Positions 16,993 through 25,251 of a stretch of DNA of 64,000 nucleotides are shown one piece after another; within the stretch, counting starts at the first letter, position 1; each line of letters starts with the position of its first letter. This DNA comes from JAWKWH01 sp040830725 (GTDB taxonomy: Bacteria > Pseudomonadota > Alphaproteobacteria > Rhizobiales > Rhizobiaceae). Both the position numbers and the translations under genes were made by a program. A model generated the notes under the pieces. It made no database searches, was not told the origin of the DNA, and worked only from the letters and a program-made list of their open reading frames with translations. The stretch is from contig JBFOMG010000034.1 of assembly GCA_040830725.1 (NCBI GenBank), positions 1 to 64,000 of the forward strand. Reading direction: 5' to 3'.

Positions 16993-18060
16993 TTAGTCGT
17001 GATAAACATAAGCGGGCGAAGGCACCGCCTCTACATGCTCTGTGCGTTCCCGTTCGATGAGTTCGGCGATGCGTTTGCGATAGACAAGCGGTCCCTTGTC
17101 GATCGCAATGCGGATCGGCCGGCGTGATTGCGGTCGCTCTTCCTCCTCCTGGATGGCTTCCAGAATTGCCTTGTCTTCGGCAAACGCGGTGCGGAACATT
17201 CCGTCCATCTGTTCCGAAGCAGCAGCGTCACCGACCGCCGTATTGCGAATGTGCATCCAGCGGTCGATGGTATAGTTGCCGCTCACCGGCGTCAGAAAAT
17301 GGAGTGCGAATATGCGCACACCTTTGTTGCGTTCTTCTTCGGGCAGTGCGTCTTCAGCCGGCGATGAACCAAAATCGATGACAGCCGTCGATGGCAGGTG
17401 CAGATAGTAGTAGTGCCATCGGTCAACATTGCCCGAAAAGCCACCAAATTTCTGGAAAAATCCGATTGGCGGAGCGTCGCGAATCCAACGCCAGGCAACG
17501 ATTGCCTCTCCTTCGGTCGATACGTGCACCGGAACGTTTTCGCTCGCTGCATTGCCCAGCGTTGTCGGATGGACAAAACTGACATGTGCGGGATCGACGA
17601 GGTTTTCGGCGACATTGAGATAGTGTGAATTCAGGTGCAGTGCATCTCCCTGATGCGCGTCCCAGTTCGGATCGGTGAATTCAGGCATGTCGAATACCGT
17701 TTCCGGATCGGCCTTGTCGCGATCACCCATCCACACCCAGACGATGTCGTTCTTCTCGCAAACCGGAAATGCATCGACATAGGCCGAAGCGGGCAGATTG
17801 TCCTGACCCGGTATGCGAACACATTTGCCGTCCGGACCAAAAGTCATTCCATGATAGCCGCACTGCAGATTGTCGCCGATGCGTTTACCCATCGACAAAG
17901 GCAGCAACCGGTGCGGACAGCGGTCTTCAAGGGCCACAACCTCGCCTGATGACGCACGATAGACAACAAGATGTGTTTCCAGCATCGTCACCCGCTTGGG
18001 TTCGTCGCCGATCTCCGACGACCAACCGGCGACGTACCAGGCATTTCTGACATATTCCAT
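16993..18060 (-). CDS. Rieske non-heme iron oxygenase (VanA-like)
   Basis: A 355-residue oxygenase alpha-subunit-like protein. The Rieske cluster motif is C48-P-H50 ... C67-x2-H70 (CPHRLLP and CGYH). The mononuclear iron site fits D156-P-A-H159-x4-H164. The N-terminus EYVRNAWYVAGWSSEI is characteristic of the vanillate O-demethylase oxygenase group, which hydroxylates or demethylates aromatic substrates using an external reductase; no reductase gene is seen nearby. The ATG at 18060, preceded by GGGAGG, is chosen over one 27 codons upstream. It lies between the AA_synth pair and the transporter genes. Confidence 0.92.
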   Translation of the reverse strand: MEYVRNAWYVAGWSSEIGDEPKRVTMLETHLVVYRASSGEVVALEDRCPHRLLPLSMGKRIGDNLQCGYHGMTFGPDGKCVRIPGQDNLPASAYVDAFPVCEKNDIVWVWMGDRDKADPETVFDMPEFTDPNWDAHQGDALHLNSHYLNVAENLVDPAHVSFVHPTTLGNAASENVPVHVSTEGEAIVAWRWIRDAPPIGFFQKFGGFSGNVDRWHYYYLHLPSTAVIDFGSSPAEDALPEEERNKGVRIFALHFLTPVSGNYTIDRWMHIRNTAVGDAAASEQMDGMFRTAFAEDKAILEAIQEEEERPQSRRPIRIAIDKGPLVYRKRIAELIERERTEHVEAVPSPAYVYHD

Positions 18061-18088
18061 GATCAGTCCTCCCGACCGGTGTTCGCTG

Positions 18089-18676
18089 CTATCGCAGTCC
18101 GTCTTTGCCTTCGGCATCCTTGGCTTCCAGACCGCCAACACGCGGAAGTGGTCTGCCGGAATCGGTCACCGTGATGGCGACCATGATTTCGTTTGCCCGC
18201 GGAGCATCATTGATCCGCACTTCCATCCCGTCAAAATGAGAGCGCACATAGGCTGCATCCTTGTGGCCGAGCGGAACATCAAGCGGCTGCCCCATGGATC
18301 CCATCTTTTTCGATGACGGCACCAGAGCTGCGCCTTTTTCAACAGCGGCGCGCAACGGCTTGCCTAGGCGTGGATGCAGAATGGCGGCCGCATGTTCCAG
18401 TTCGCCGTTTTCGCCGACCATCGCCGCCTTGCCGTAGCTTTCGGCCTGCGATGGTGTGATGCCGAGCGCGGCAACGCATTTGTCTCCCAGCAATCCGCCG
18501 AGCTCCTCGCCAATCGCCATCAGTTCTTCAAGATCTTCCTGATATTTTCCGGCAAACGGATTTTCGATCACCGCCACAGATGCCGCCCGTCTGGTCGGCG
18601 GATCAATCGACTTGCCGATCTCTATATTGGTCTGTTCGACGACCGTGACGATCTTTCTGATCTTCGCCTTGCTCAT
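18089..18676 (-). CDS. AA_synth family protein (DUF1185), copy 2
   Basis: A 195-residue protein of the amino acid synthesis family (Pfam PF06684, DUF1185), whose biochemical role is not established. It is a paralogue of the adjacent upstream gene: both share VIENPFAGK/R near residue 35-40, EYGKAAMVGENGELEHAAAL-like glycine-rich runs, VPSxKKxG and DVPxxHxxAxYVRSHFD. Its ATG overlaps the stop of copy 1 by four bases (ATGA), so the two proteins are probably made together and may form a hetero-oligomer. Position between the UPF0280 gene and the Rieske oxygenase ties it to the pathway. Confidence 0.85.
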   Translation of the reverse strand: MSKAKIRKIVTVVEQTNIEIGKSIDPPTRRAASVAVIENPFAGKYQEDLEELMAIGEELGGLLGDKCVAALGITPSQAESYGKAAMVGENGELEHAAAILHPRLGKPLRAAVEKGAALVPSSKKMGSMGQPLDVPLGHKDAAYVRSHFDGMEVRINDAPRANEIMVAITVTDSGRPLPRVGGLEAKDAEGKDGLR

Positions 18677-19257
18677 TTCAATCCGTCCTCCCCGACAATA
18701 TCGGAAGCCTGCAATCCGCCTGCGCGATGATGAATGCGCGGTCCGGTCGTCATCACCAGCGCAACGACCATTTCGTCTGCTTTTGGCGCGTCGTTGATCC
18801 CCACCTCAATGGCATCGAAATGCGAGCGTACATAAGAAGCATTGGAGTGTGTGACCGGCACATCGAGCCGGCAACCGGGCCCGCCAACCTTCTTCGTTGA
18901 AGGAACAATGGCTTTCGAGGCCGGAACCAGTTCACGCATCGAATACCCGCCGGGCGCATGCCAAAGTGCGGCATGTTCCAACTCGCCACCTTCGCCGATG
19001 ATTGCGCCTTTGCCGTAGCCTTCGACAACCGATGCGTCACCGCCCAGCGCGGCAATCAGGTCGGCGGCCATTTGCAGGCCCAAAGGTTTCAGGTCATCGA
19101 TGAAGCCGGTGATCTCTTCGACAAAACGTCCGGCAAACGGATTTTCGATCACCGCAAGAGCGGATGCGCGCCGCAATGGCTCGGACGCAACCGGGCCTCC
19201 CTCGTGGTAAATTTCATCGACGACAATCACCGTCTTTCTGACAATCACGTCAGGCAT
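18673..19257 (-). CDS. AA_synth family protein (DUF1185), copy 1
   Basis: A 194-residue paralogue of the following gene (PF06684 family, function unknown). The conserved blocks VIENPFAGRF, GKGAIIGEGGELEHAALWH and DVPVTHSNASYVRSHFDAIE are easily aligned with copy 2. The ATG at 19257 has GGAGGG five bases upstream; a GTG two codons earlier would overlap that site and is less likely. The start overlaps the UPF0280 gene end by 8 bases. In this family the Glu/His-rich ELEHAA segment could be an active site; this is a guess from conservation between the two copies. Confidence 0.85.
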   Translation of the reverse strand: MPDVIVRKTVIVVDEIYHEGGPVASEPLRRASALAVIENPFAGRFVEEITGFIDDLKPLGLQMAADLIAALGGDASVVEGYGKGAIIGEGGELEHAALWHAPGGYSMRELVPASKAIVPSTKKVGGPGCRLDVPVTHSNASYVRSHFDAIEVGINDAPKADEMVVALVMTTGPRIHHRAGGLQASDIVGEDGLK

Positions 19258-20149
19258 TGACACCCTCCGTCAACTTGCCGATGTCCCGTACGGCCAATTG
19301 TTTTCCTCCAACAATGCGGATGTCGCCAGCAAGGCAGATAAAGGCGCTTGCGATGTTCCCGCGCTGCAACAGGCGCGCGGCCAATCGCTCCCCGCAATCG
19401 AGCGCTTGGGTGATTTCCGGCGGCGAAAGATCACCCACATCGACAGTGACCAGGCGTTCGCCCAGATCGGAATCCGGAGAAAGATCGCGAGCCCTCTCCC
19501 GGACGACATGCGGCGAGTTTTCGATGTTGACTTCGTTGGAGATGATCGTCGCTGCAGCATCCGCCGTCGCCGCGTCACGCGACAAGACGGTCACTGCATC
19601 GGCAACGCCCAGCGAGTGGCTGCGCCCGCGCCAGCCGCTGGTGGCGATGCCGCTAATTCTGTCAGCTTCCTCAACAGTCGCGGTTCCGGCCATTTCTCCG
19701 GTCACCGGGTTTGAACAGATACCGATGTCGAATGCCTGACCGGGCCTGAGATAAAGAGCAATGTCGCCACCATTGTTGACAAAGGCCCGCTGCAACGCGC
19801 GCCCTTCAACAAGCGCGGAAAGCAAGTTGTCTGCCACCGCCCCCGCGACCGCCACCATCGAGGTGACAAACCGATCACAATGCGCCAGGGCCGCACAATG
19901 CATGGCTCGCGCGATATTTCCTACCGGTTCCGGAACGGCTGGTGAAACAGGCCGCCTCAGCAATTGCAGTTCCGATACCAATTCCGGCAACACTTGGTCA
20001 AAGGCGTTGACTGCCTGCCTGTAGGCTGCCTGCACTTCTGACGGTTCTCCGTCAGCGCTGATCAACAGATCAATCGGTCCGTGGCGCAGGCTCAGCTTGC
20101 GCCCGTCACGGCTGATGGCGGCAACCGGCTTGTCGGTGAACCCGCTCAT
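19250..20149 (-). CDS. UPF0280 family protein, ApbE-like fold
   Basis: A 299-residue protein of the UPF0280 family, distantly related to the ApbE FMN transferases. The ApbE-like NNGGDIALYL (about residues 140-149) and the GIATSGWRGRSHSLG segment followed by ADAVTVLS match the family's flavin-site motifs. ApbE proteins attach FMN covalently to threonine of target proteins; whether UPF0280 proteins do so is not known. The ATG at 20149 overlaps the stop of the hydroxynicotinate-reductase-like gene by four bases. A role in maturing or assisting that flavin/Fe-S enzyme is a reasonable inference from the coupling. Confidence 0.82.
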   Translation of the reverse strand: MSGFTDKPVAAISRDGRKLSLRHGPIDLLISADGEPSEVQAAYRQAVNAFDQVLPELVSELQLLRRPVSPAVPEPVGNIARAMHCAALAHCDRFVTSMVAVAGAVADNLLSALVEGRALQRAFVNNGGDIALYLRPGQAFDIGICSNPVTGEMAGTATVEEADRISGIATSGWRGRSHSLGVADAVTVLSRDAATADAAATIISNEVNIENSPHVVRERARDLSPDSDLGERLVTVDVGDLSPPEITQALDCGERLAARLLQRGNIASAFICLAGDIRIVGGKQLAVRDIGKLTEGVNA

Positions 20150-21669
20150 GCCGCGCCCTCGCGTTTGCCCCAGCGATAGTGCCCCGGCTCGGTCGGCCAC
20201 GGATTGTCCTCGTCCTGCCCAACCTGGCGTTTGCCCTTCAAAATATGGTCGTTCTGCTTTGCCTTCATGCCGGCAATAGCGTCGGCCAACGGCATGACAT
20301 GATCCATGTGCCCGCCAAGCGCCTCGTAATCATCGCGCCGCATGGTGAATTCGATTGGCGCCACCAGCGCCGGGGTCGGCACATAGCCAAACGAGTTTTC
20401 CGGCATGCGGGTGACATCCGCCATCACGGTAATCCCGCCTCCCGGCCAGGTGTAGGTTGGCGCACCGCCGCAGGTGACGAAGGTCAATGCGTCCTTGACC
20501 GAACGCGTCAGCTTGACCGGATTTTCTGTCACACCGGCGCGCAATGATCCCCCCGCACCGCCCATGAAAATCACCGAACAGAGCGCCGGTTCGCAGTTTT
20601 CCTCGATCCGCCCGACCGATGGCATCAACCGCTCCGGCATGTCGAGTTTGACAGGGTTCAGGTTTTTGTCGAGTTCGTAATAGGCAAACTGCTCACCTGT
20701 GGTTGAAACCATCAGAAGCGACTGTCCGGGCGTGGCAAACTTGTCGTTGAAGTCACCCAATATGACCAGCGGATCGTCAAGGTTTGTGCCACCCCACCCG
20801 GTGCCTGGTTCGGCAACCTGAAAATAGCGACCCGGCGTCGAACGGCGCCCCTTGATCTTGATGCCTGTGGGCTGCCAGCCAATCACCTTGCCGGCCTGAT
20901 GTTCCGACATGACACCGGTGATGTGGTCGTCAACAACCACCACCTCGTCCACCAATCCCTTCCATTGTGATGCGAACATGCCAACCGTCGCCGAGCCACA
21001 GCCGACCCGCATTCGCTCTTCCTTGACGCCGTTGACGATCGGCGCATTGCCGGCTTCCACAACCACCGTTGAGCCTTCGTCGATGGCAAGCTCGACTGCC
21101 TCGCCGTTGCAAAGCGCCAGCAGTGTCGCACAGGTGACCCGGCCTTCTTTCTTGCCTCCACCCGTCAGATGGTTGACACCGCCGAGCGACAGCATTTGCG
21201 AACCGTACTCTCCGGTAGTCACGTGACCCACCGGCTCGCCTTCGACACGAACCAGATTGCGTTCCGGGCCAAGGTGACGATCAGTGTCGATTTTGATCTT
21301 GGCACCGCAATAGGAAAATATTCCCTCCGTCACGACGGTGATCATGTCGACATCATCGACTTCGCTTTGGACGATAAATGGCGCAGGTTTGTAGTCGGGA
21401 TAGGTGGTACCGGCGCCCACGGCAGTGACGAATGATGAAGGCTGAGCGATGATCTTGCCGTCCCAATCAGAATCCTGGTCCAGGAAAGGTACCATCTCGC
21501 CGCCCTTTTCGGCGCTGCGTTCCAGAATGGTCAGCGCATCCAGACGTACCAGCTGACCGCCCTCATTGGCGTACCGGTCGCAGGCGCCCGACCGGCCATC
21601 CGCGATGTAGCACATTACCGGACAGGCATCGCAGCGGATCTTCTCCGGTTTGGCAGGAGCATCAGCCAT
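20146..21669 (-). CDS. 6-hydroxynicotinate reductase-like iron-sulfur protein
   Basis: A 507-residue protein resembling 6-hydroxynicotinate reductase of Eubacterium barkeri, which uses reduced ferredoxin to convert 6-hydroxynicotinate to the tetrahydro-6-oxo form. A Cys cluster at the N-terminus (C13, C16, C20, C30; CDACPVMC) could bind a 4Fe-4S centre. The rest contains glycine-rich blocks such as GGVNHLTGGGKKEGRVTCATLL and MGGAGGSLRAGVT. The ATG at 21669 has GGGAGG upstream. It overlaps the Mo-hydroxylase gene by 8 bases and the UPF0280 gene by 4, so it is an integral part of this operon. The reaction in this organism is not known; a reductive step on a hydroxylated N-heteroaromatic is inferred. 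Confidence 0.8.
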   Translation of the reverse strand: MADAPAKPEKIRCDACPVMCYIADGRSGACDRYANEGGQLVRLDALTILERSAEKGGEMVPFLDQDSDWDGKIIAQPSSFVTAVGAGTTYPDYKPAPFIVQSEVDDVDMITVVTEGIFSYCGAKIKIDTDRHLGPERNLVRVEGEPVGHVTTGEYGSQMLSLGGVNHLTGGGKKEGRVTCATLLALCNGEAVELAIDEGSTVVVEAGNAPIVNGVKEERMRVGCGSATVGMFASQWKGLVDEVVVVDDHITGVMSEHQAGKVIGWQPTGIKIKGRRSTPGRYFQVAEPGTGWGGTNLDDPLVILGDFNDKFATPGQSLLMVSTTGEQFAYYELDKNLNPVKLDMPERLMPSVGRIEENCEPALCSVIFMGGAGGSLRAGVTENPVKLTRSVKDALTFVTCGGAPTYTWPGGGITVMADVTRMPENSFGYVPTPALVAPIEFTMRRDDYEALGGHMDHVMPLADAIAGMKAKQNDHILKGKRQVGQDEDNPWPTEPGHYRWGKREGAA

Positions 21670-24406
21670 TGTTTCGAACCTCCCTGATCGCTGCGAGCAC
21701 TTTGTCGGGCGTTGCCGGCAAATGCCGGACTTTTGCACCGGTTGCGCGCCGGATCGCGTTCAATATTGCCGGCGCGGTGGGGATCAACACATGCTCGCCC
21801 AACCCCTTCGCGCCAAACGGCCCTTCGGAGTCGGGTACTTCAACAACAATGCTCTCGATCGGCGGTACATCGCCAATTGTCGGTATTAGGTAATCGTGCA
21901 GGTTTTCGGTCCGGCCGGGAATGAACTCTTCCATCAGCGCAAGGCCGATACCCTGCGCAATGCCGCCCTCGATCTGGCCCTCAACCAGCATCGGATTGAC
22001 AGCCTTGCCGACGTCATGCGCTGCCGTGATCCGGTCAAGCTTGATGGTGCCAAGGCCAATATCGACTGTCAATTCAACTAGTTGCGCGCCATATCCGTAG
22101 AGCGCATAAGGCTCGCCTTGTCCGTTTTCGTCAAGCGGCTTTGTCGGAGGATCATAGGATTCCTCGCTCATGAAAACATAGCCTTTTTCGTTGACCGGCA
22201 ACTCTGACAGATCAATGTGCGAGGTGGTTATTTCGTCGCTGATCCCGACCCTGCCATCGCCAAAAGCCAGTTTCGCGTCGCCGGAAACATTGGCGTGTCG
22301 CAATATCTGGGTCCGCAACGACTGGGCCGACAGCATTGCCCCCTTGCCACTGACAAATGTCTGGCGCGAAGCCGAAGTCTTGCCGCCATCCGGTGTCAGG
22401 TCCGAATCCGCTCCAACGATCTCAAATGCCGAGACATCTGTCCCGAGCGCGTCAGCCGCAATTTGGGTGATAACTGTGTTCGAGCCCTGCCCGATGTCGA
22501 TAGCCCCCTGATGCAGGATCAATGATCCGTCCGGTTTTACGCCAATGCGGATCGTCGATGGATTTGGCAGCGATGTATTTCCGCAGCCGTACCAGCAGGT
22601 TCCAAGTCCAACACCGCGGCGCTTGGACGAACCTGACTTCTCCGCTTCCCGGTTATAAGCGGCGGTCTCATCGCAAGCCTCGATCCAGCGCCCTCTTAGC
22701 GCTTCAAGGCATGGTTTGATGCCCACCCCGGATTCGAAAAACTGTCCGGTGACGGTCGGCTTTCCATTGTCGAGTGCGTTGATCAGTCGGAATTCCAGCG
22801 CGTCAATACCGGCCTGTTCGGCCAGGTCATCAAACAGGCATTCCTGGGCGATGGCCGACTGCGGCACTCCGAAACCACGAAACGCGCCGGAAGGAACGCA
22901 ATGCGTGTGCACCGCGGTAGTGTCCGCGCGATAATGCTCGATGTGATAGGGACCGGATGCATGTACGGGTACCCGGTTGGCCACTGTTGGCCCCCAACTC
23001 GCATATGCCCCGGTATTGAACGTTCCATCAAAGCGCATACCGGTGATGCGGCCAGAACTGTCACAACCAATTTCCGCTTCAATTTCAGAAGGATGCCGTT
23101 TGGTGGTCGAACGCATCGATTCCGATCGCGAATAGGCAATTGCCGCCGGACGCTTCAATTTCCAGGCCGCAAGCGCGGCGTAGGGTTGCCACGAAAGGTC
23201 AAGTTTGGAGCCAAATCCGCCACCACAAGCGCTTGGCACAATGCGCACGGAACCGGCATCAATGCCAAGAACAAGCGCAATTTCGTCGCGGTTCATGAAA
23301 GCTGTCTGCGTGCAACCGTGCAGTTCGATCCGGTCGCCGACACGCTCCGCATATCCTGCCTCCGGTTCGATATAGGCGTGTTCGATGAACGGGGTGGAAA
23401 ATTGCCCAGAGACGCGGATGTCGGATTGGCGCAAAGCCCAAGACGCGTCGCCGCGTTTGACCAGTCCTCGCACCAGCACGTTTCCCTCGCGGGCCTCGTG
23501 GACGGGCGGCACACCATTTTGGACTGCGCCATTGGGCAGTAACTGGTGATCGATGGTCGTCCATTCGACAGGAAACGCATCAGGATCAAACGCGCGAACT
23601 GCTTCCGGCTCTCCGACCACAGCGGCAACCGCCTCGCCCTTGAACAGAACCCTGCCTTCGGCAAATACCGGCTGATCGGCAAACGGCGGTATGACGCCAT
23701 GCAAGTTCTGACCGGTTACATCTGTTGCATCCAGGATCGCCACAAGGCCAGGAGTCCGGTCGAGAAACGCCTGCTTGTCTCCGATCGAGAAGCTGGCATG
23801 GTGGTGCGGGCTGCGGATTACCCGGACCAATAATGCGTTCTCGGGCAGCCGGTCGGCGCCGAACATCGTCTCGCCCGTTACTTTGGGAGTTCCGTCAACA
23901 TGGCGAATCCGGTCACCGACCCGACCCGGGAGATTCATGGCGGCAGGTTCGGCTGCCGCATCCATCACTGCGTCAATAATCTTGGCATAACCGGTGCAGC
24001 GGCAAAGCACTCCACCCAACGCTTCCTCGACTTCTTCGCGGCTTGGCCGGGCGTTGCGGTCCAGCAGTGCCCGGGCGCTTACCAGCATGCCCGGCGTACA
24101 GATGCCGCATTGCGCAGCACCATGGCGAAGAAAGCTCTCTTGAAGCGCACTCAGGCTGCCATTGGCTTTCAGCCCTTCAACTGTCGTAACATTGCAACCA
24201 TCCAATTGCCCCGCGGCAACCAGGCAGGAACAGGCAATCTCGCCGTCTATCAGCACCGTGCAGGCGCCGCAGTCCCCGGCATCGCAACCGGTCTTGGTCC
24301 CCGTCAATCCCAGCTGATTACGTAAAACGCCCGACAACCGTTCGGCTCCCGACGCATCAATTTGCGCCGGACGGCCGTTCAAGGTGATGGCAGCCCGCAA
24401 GCTCAT
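21662..24406 (-). CDS. Xanthine dehydrogenase family Mo-hydroxylase, 2Fe-2S and Mo domains fused
   Basis: A 914-residue protein. Residues 1-155 carry the two 2Fe-2S motifs of the small subunit (C41, C46, C49, C61; and C100, C103, C135, C137 in CGICTPGM and CRCTGY). Residues 165-914 are the molybdopterin-binding large subunit, ending with the active-site glutamate motif GAKGLGE before VLIPTAPAILNA. It lacks the FAD domain, which is encoded by the adjacent gene with a four-base overlap (24403-24406). Such enzymes hydroxylate a carbon next to a ring nitrogen, as in nicotinate, purines or quinolines. The ATG at 24406, preceded by GGAG, is chosen over one eight codons upstream. Confidence 0.92.
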   Translation of the reverse strand: MSLRAAITLNGRPAQIDASGAERLSGVLRNQLGLTGTKTGCDAGDCGACTVLIDGEIACSCLVAAGQLDGCNVTTVEGLKANGSLSALQESFLRHGAAQCGICTPGMLVSARALLDRNARPSREEVEEALGGVLCRCTGYAKIIDAVMDAAAEPAAMNLPGRVGDRIRHVDGTPKVTGETMFGADRLPENALLVRVIRSPHHHASFSIGDKQAFLDRTPGLVAILDATDVTGQNLHGVIPPFADQPVFAEGRVLFKGEAVAAVVGEPEAVRAFDPDAFPVEWTTIDHQLLPNGAVQNGVPPVHEAREGNVLVRGLVKRGDASWALRQSDIRVSGQFSTPFIEHAYIEPEAGYAERVGDRIELHGCTQTAFMNRDEIALVLGIDAGSVRIVPSACGGGFGSKLDLSWQPYAALAAWKLKRPAAIAYSRSESMRSTTKRHPSEIEAEIGCDSSGRITGMRFDGTFNTGAYASWGPTVANRVPVHASGPYHIEHYRADTTAVHTHCVPSGAFRGFGVPQSAIAQECLFDDLAEQAGIDALEFRLINALDNGKPTVTGQFFESGVGIKPCLEALRGRWIEACDETAAYNREAEKSGSSKRRGVGLGTCWYGCGNTSLPNPSTIRIGVKPDGSLILHQGAIDIGQGSNTVITQIAADALGTDVSAFEIVGADSDLTPDGGKTSASRQTFVSGKGAMLSAQSLRTQILRHANVSGDAKLAFGDGRVGISDEITTSHIDLSELPVNEKGYVFMSEESYDPPTKPLDENGQGEPYALYGYGAQLVELTVDIGLGTIKLDRITAAHDVGKAVNPMLVEGQIEGGIAQGIGLALMEEFIPGRTENLHDYLIPTIGDVPPIESIVVEVPDSEGPFGAKGLGEHVLIPTAPAILNAIRRATGAKVRHLPATPDKVLAAIREVRNNG

Positions 24407-25248
24407 TTGGCCGCTCCGTTGAGGACGCAATCGTCGAGCACCCGCTCGACCAGTTCGGCCGCAGCAATATGCCGGTATTCGTTGGTCGCACGAACATCGG
24501 AAATTGGAGACAGACCGGCAAGATGTTCCGGGCGAACGAGACCCGAGAAGCCCTTCGAAACATCAGCGCCAAGAAGATCGCCTTCCAGCGACCCCAATCT
24601 CTGCGCCACCTCCGAACAGGCACCGACCGAGACTGCAGCGCTCACTATCGTGTCATCTGTGCCGATAACCAGCCGCGAAGCGACCATGGCGATCGAAATG
24701 ACGAGGTATTTGCGCGCACCGAGCTTCAGAAACGATGATCGGCCCGCAGCGGAACCTTCGGGAATGACAATCGCCGTCACCAGTTCACCGGGCTGCAGGA
24801 CAGTCGACCGGTAACCGTCTATGAAATCGGAAAGAGCGATTCTGCGTGAACCGCTTAGCGAGGAAAGCTGAATCTCTGCATCAAGAGTCAGCAGCGGCGG
24901 AACACCGTCCGCTGCGGGCGATGCGTTGCAGAGATTTCCCGCGACCGTCGCCCGGTTCTGGATCTGTATTGATCCAACTTCTCTGGCTGCAAGTTTCAAT
25001 CCGTCAAAAGCCGGCGGCAGATCGGCTTGAACAATATCAGTCCATGTGGCCAGTGCGCCAATGTGCCAGCCATCCGGTTCGCGCTTCATGTATCGAAGCT
25101 CGGCAAGGCCTGTGATATCGACAACCGCACCGCTTGGCTGACGCTCGCCGAGCATCGGATAGAAATCGGTTCCACCTGCCAATATCGCCTTTTCGCCCGC
25201 CGCCAGGGACGACAGTGCTTTGTCCAGCGAGGCGGGGCGTTCATACAT
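24403..25248 (-). CDS. FAD-binding medium subunit of Mo-hydroxylase (CoxM/CutM family)
   Basis: A 281-residue FAD subunit. The flavin-binding motifs AGGTDFYP (about residues 21-28) and TVAGNLCNASPAAD (about residues 97-110) are present, followed by a CO-dehydrogenase flavoprotein C-terminal domain. It would pass electrons from the 2Fe-2S centres of the fused Mo/Fe-S protein to NAD or another acceptor. It follows the AOR-family gene after 3 bases and overlaps the next gene, so AOR, FAD subunit and Mo-hydroxylase are made from one message. Confidence 0.93.
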   Translation of the reverse strand: MYERPASLDKALSSLAAGEKAILAGGTDFYPMLGERQPSGAVVDITGLAELRYMKREPDGWHIGALATWTDIVQADLPPAFDGLKLAAREVGSIQIQNRATVAGNLCNASPAADGVPPLLTLDAEIQLSSLSGSRRIALSDFIDGYRSTVLQPGELVTAIVIPEGSAAGRSSFLKLGARKYLVISIAMVASRLVIGTDDTIVSAAVSVGACSEVAQRLGSLEGDLLGADVSKGFSGLVRPEHLAGLSPISDVRATNEYRHIAAAELVERVLDDCVLNGAAK

Positions 25249-25251
25249 CGG

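Noticed and set aside
20146..24406. Reading the cluster as a literal nicotinate-fermentation pathway
   Set aside because: Later genes of that pathway (2-methyleneglutarate mutase, methylitaconate isomerase, dimethylmalate enzymes) are not seen in the window, and a Rieske oxygenase is present; only the reaction types of the first steps are suggested.
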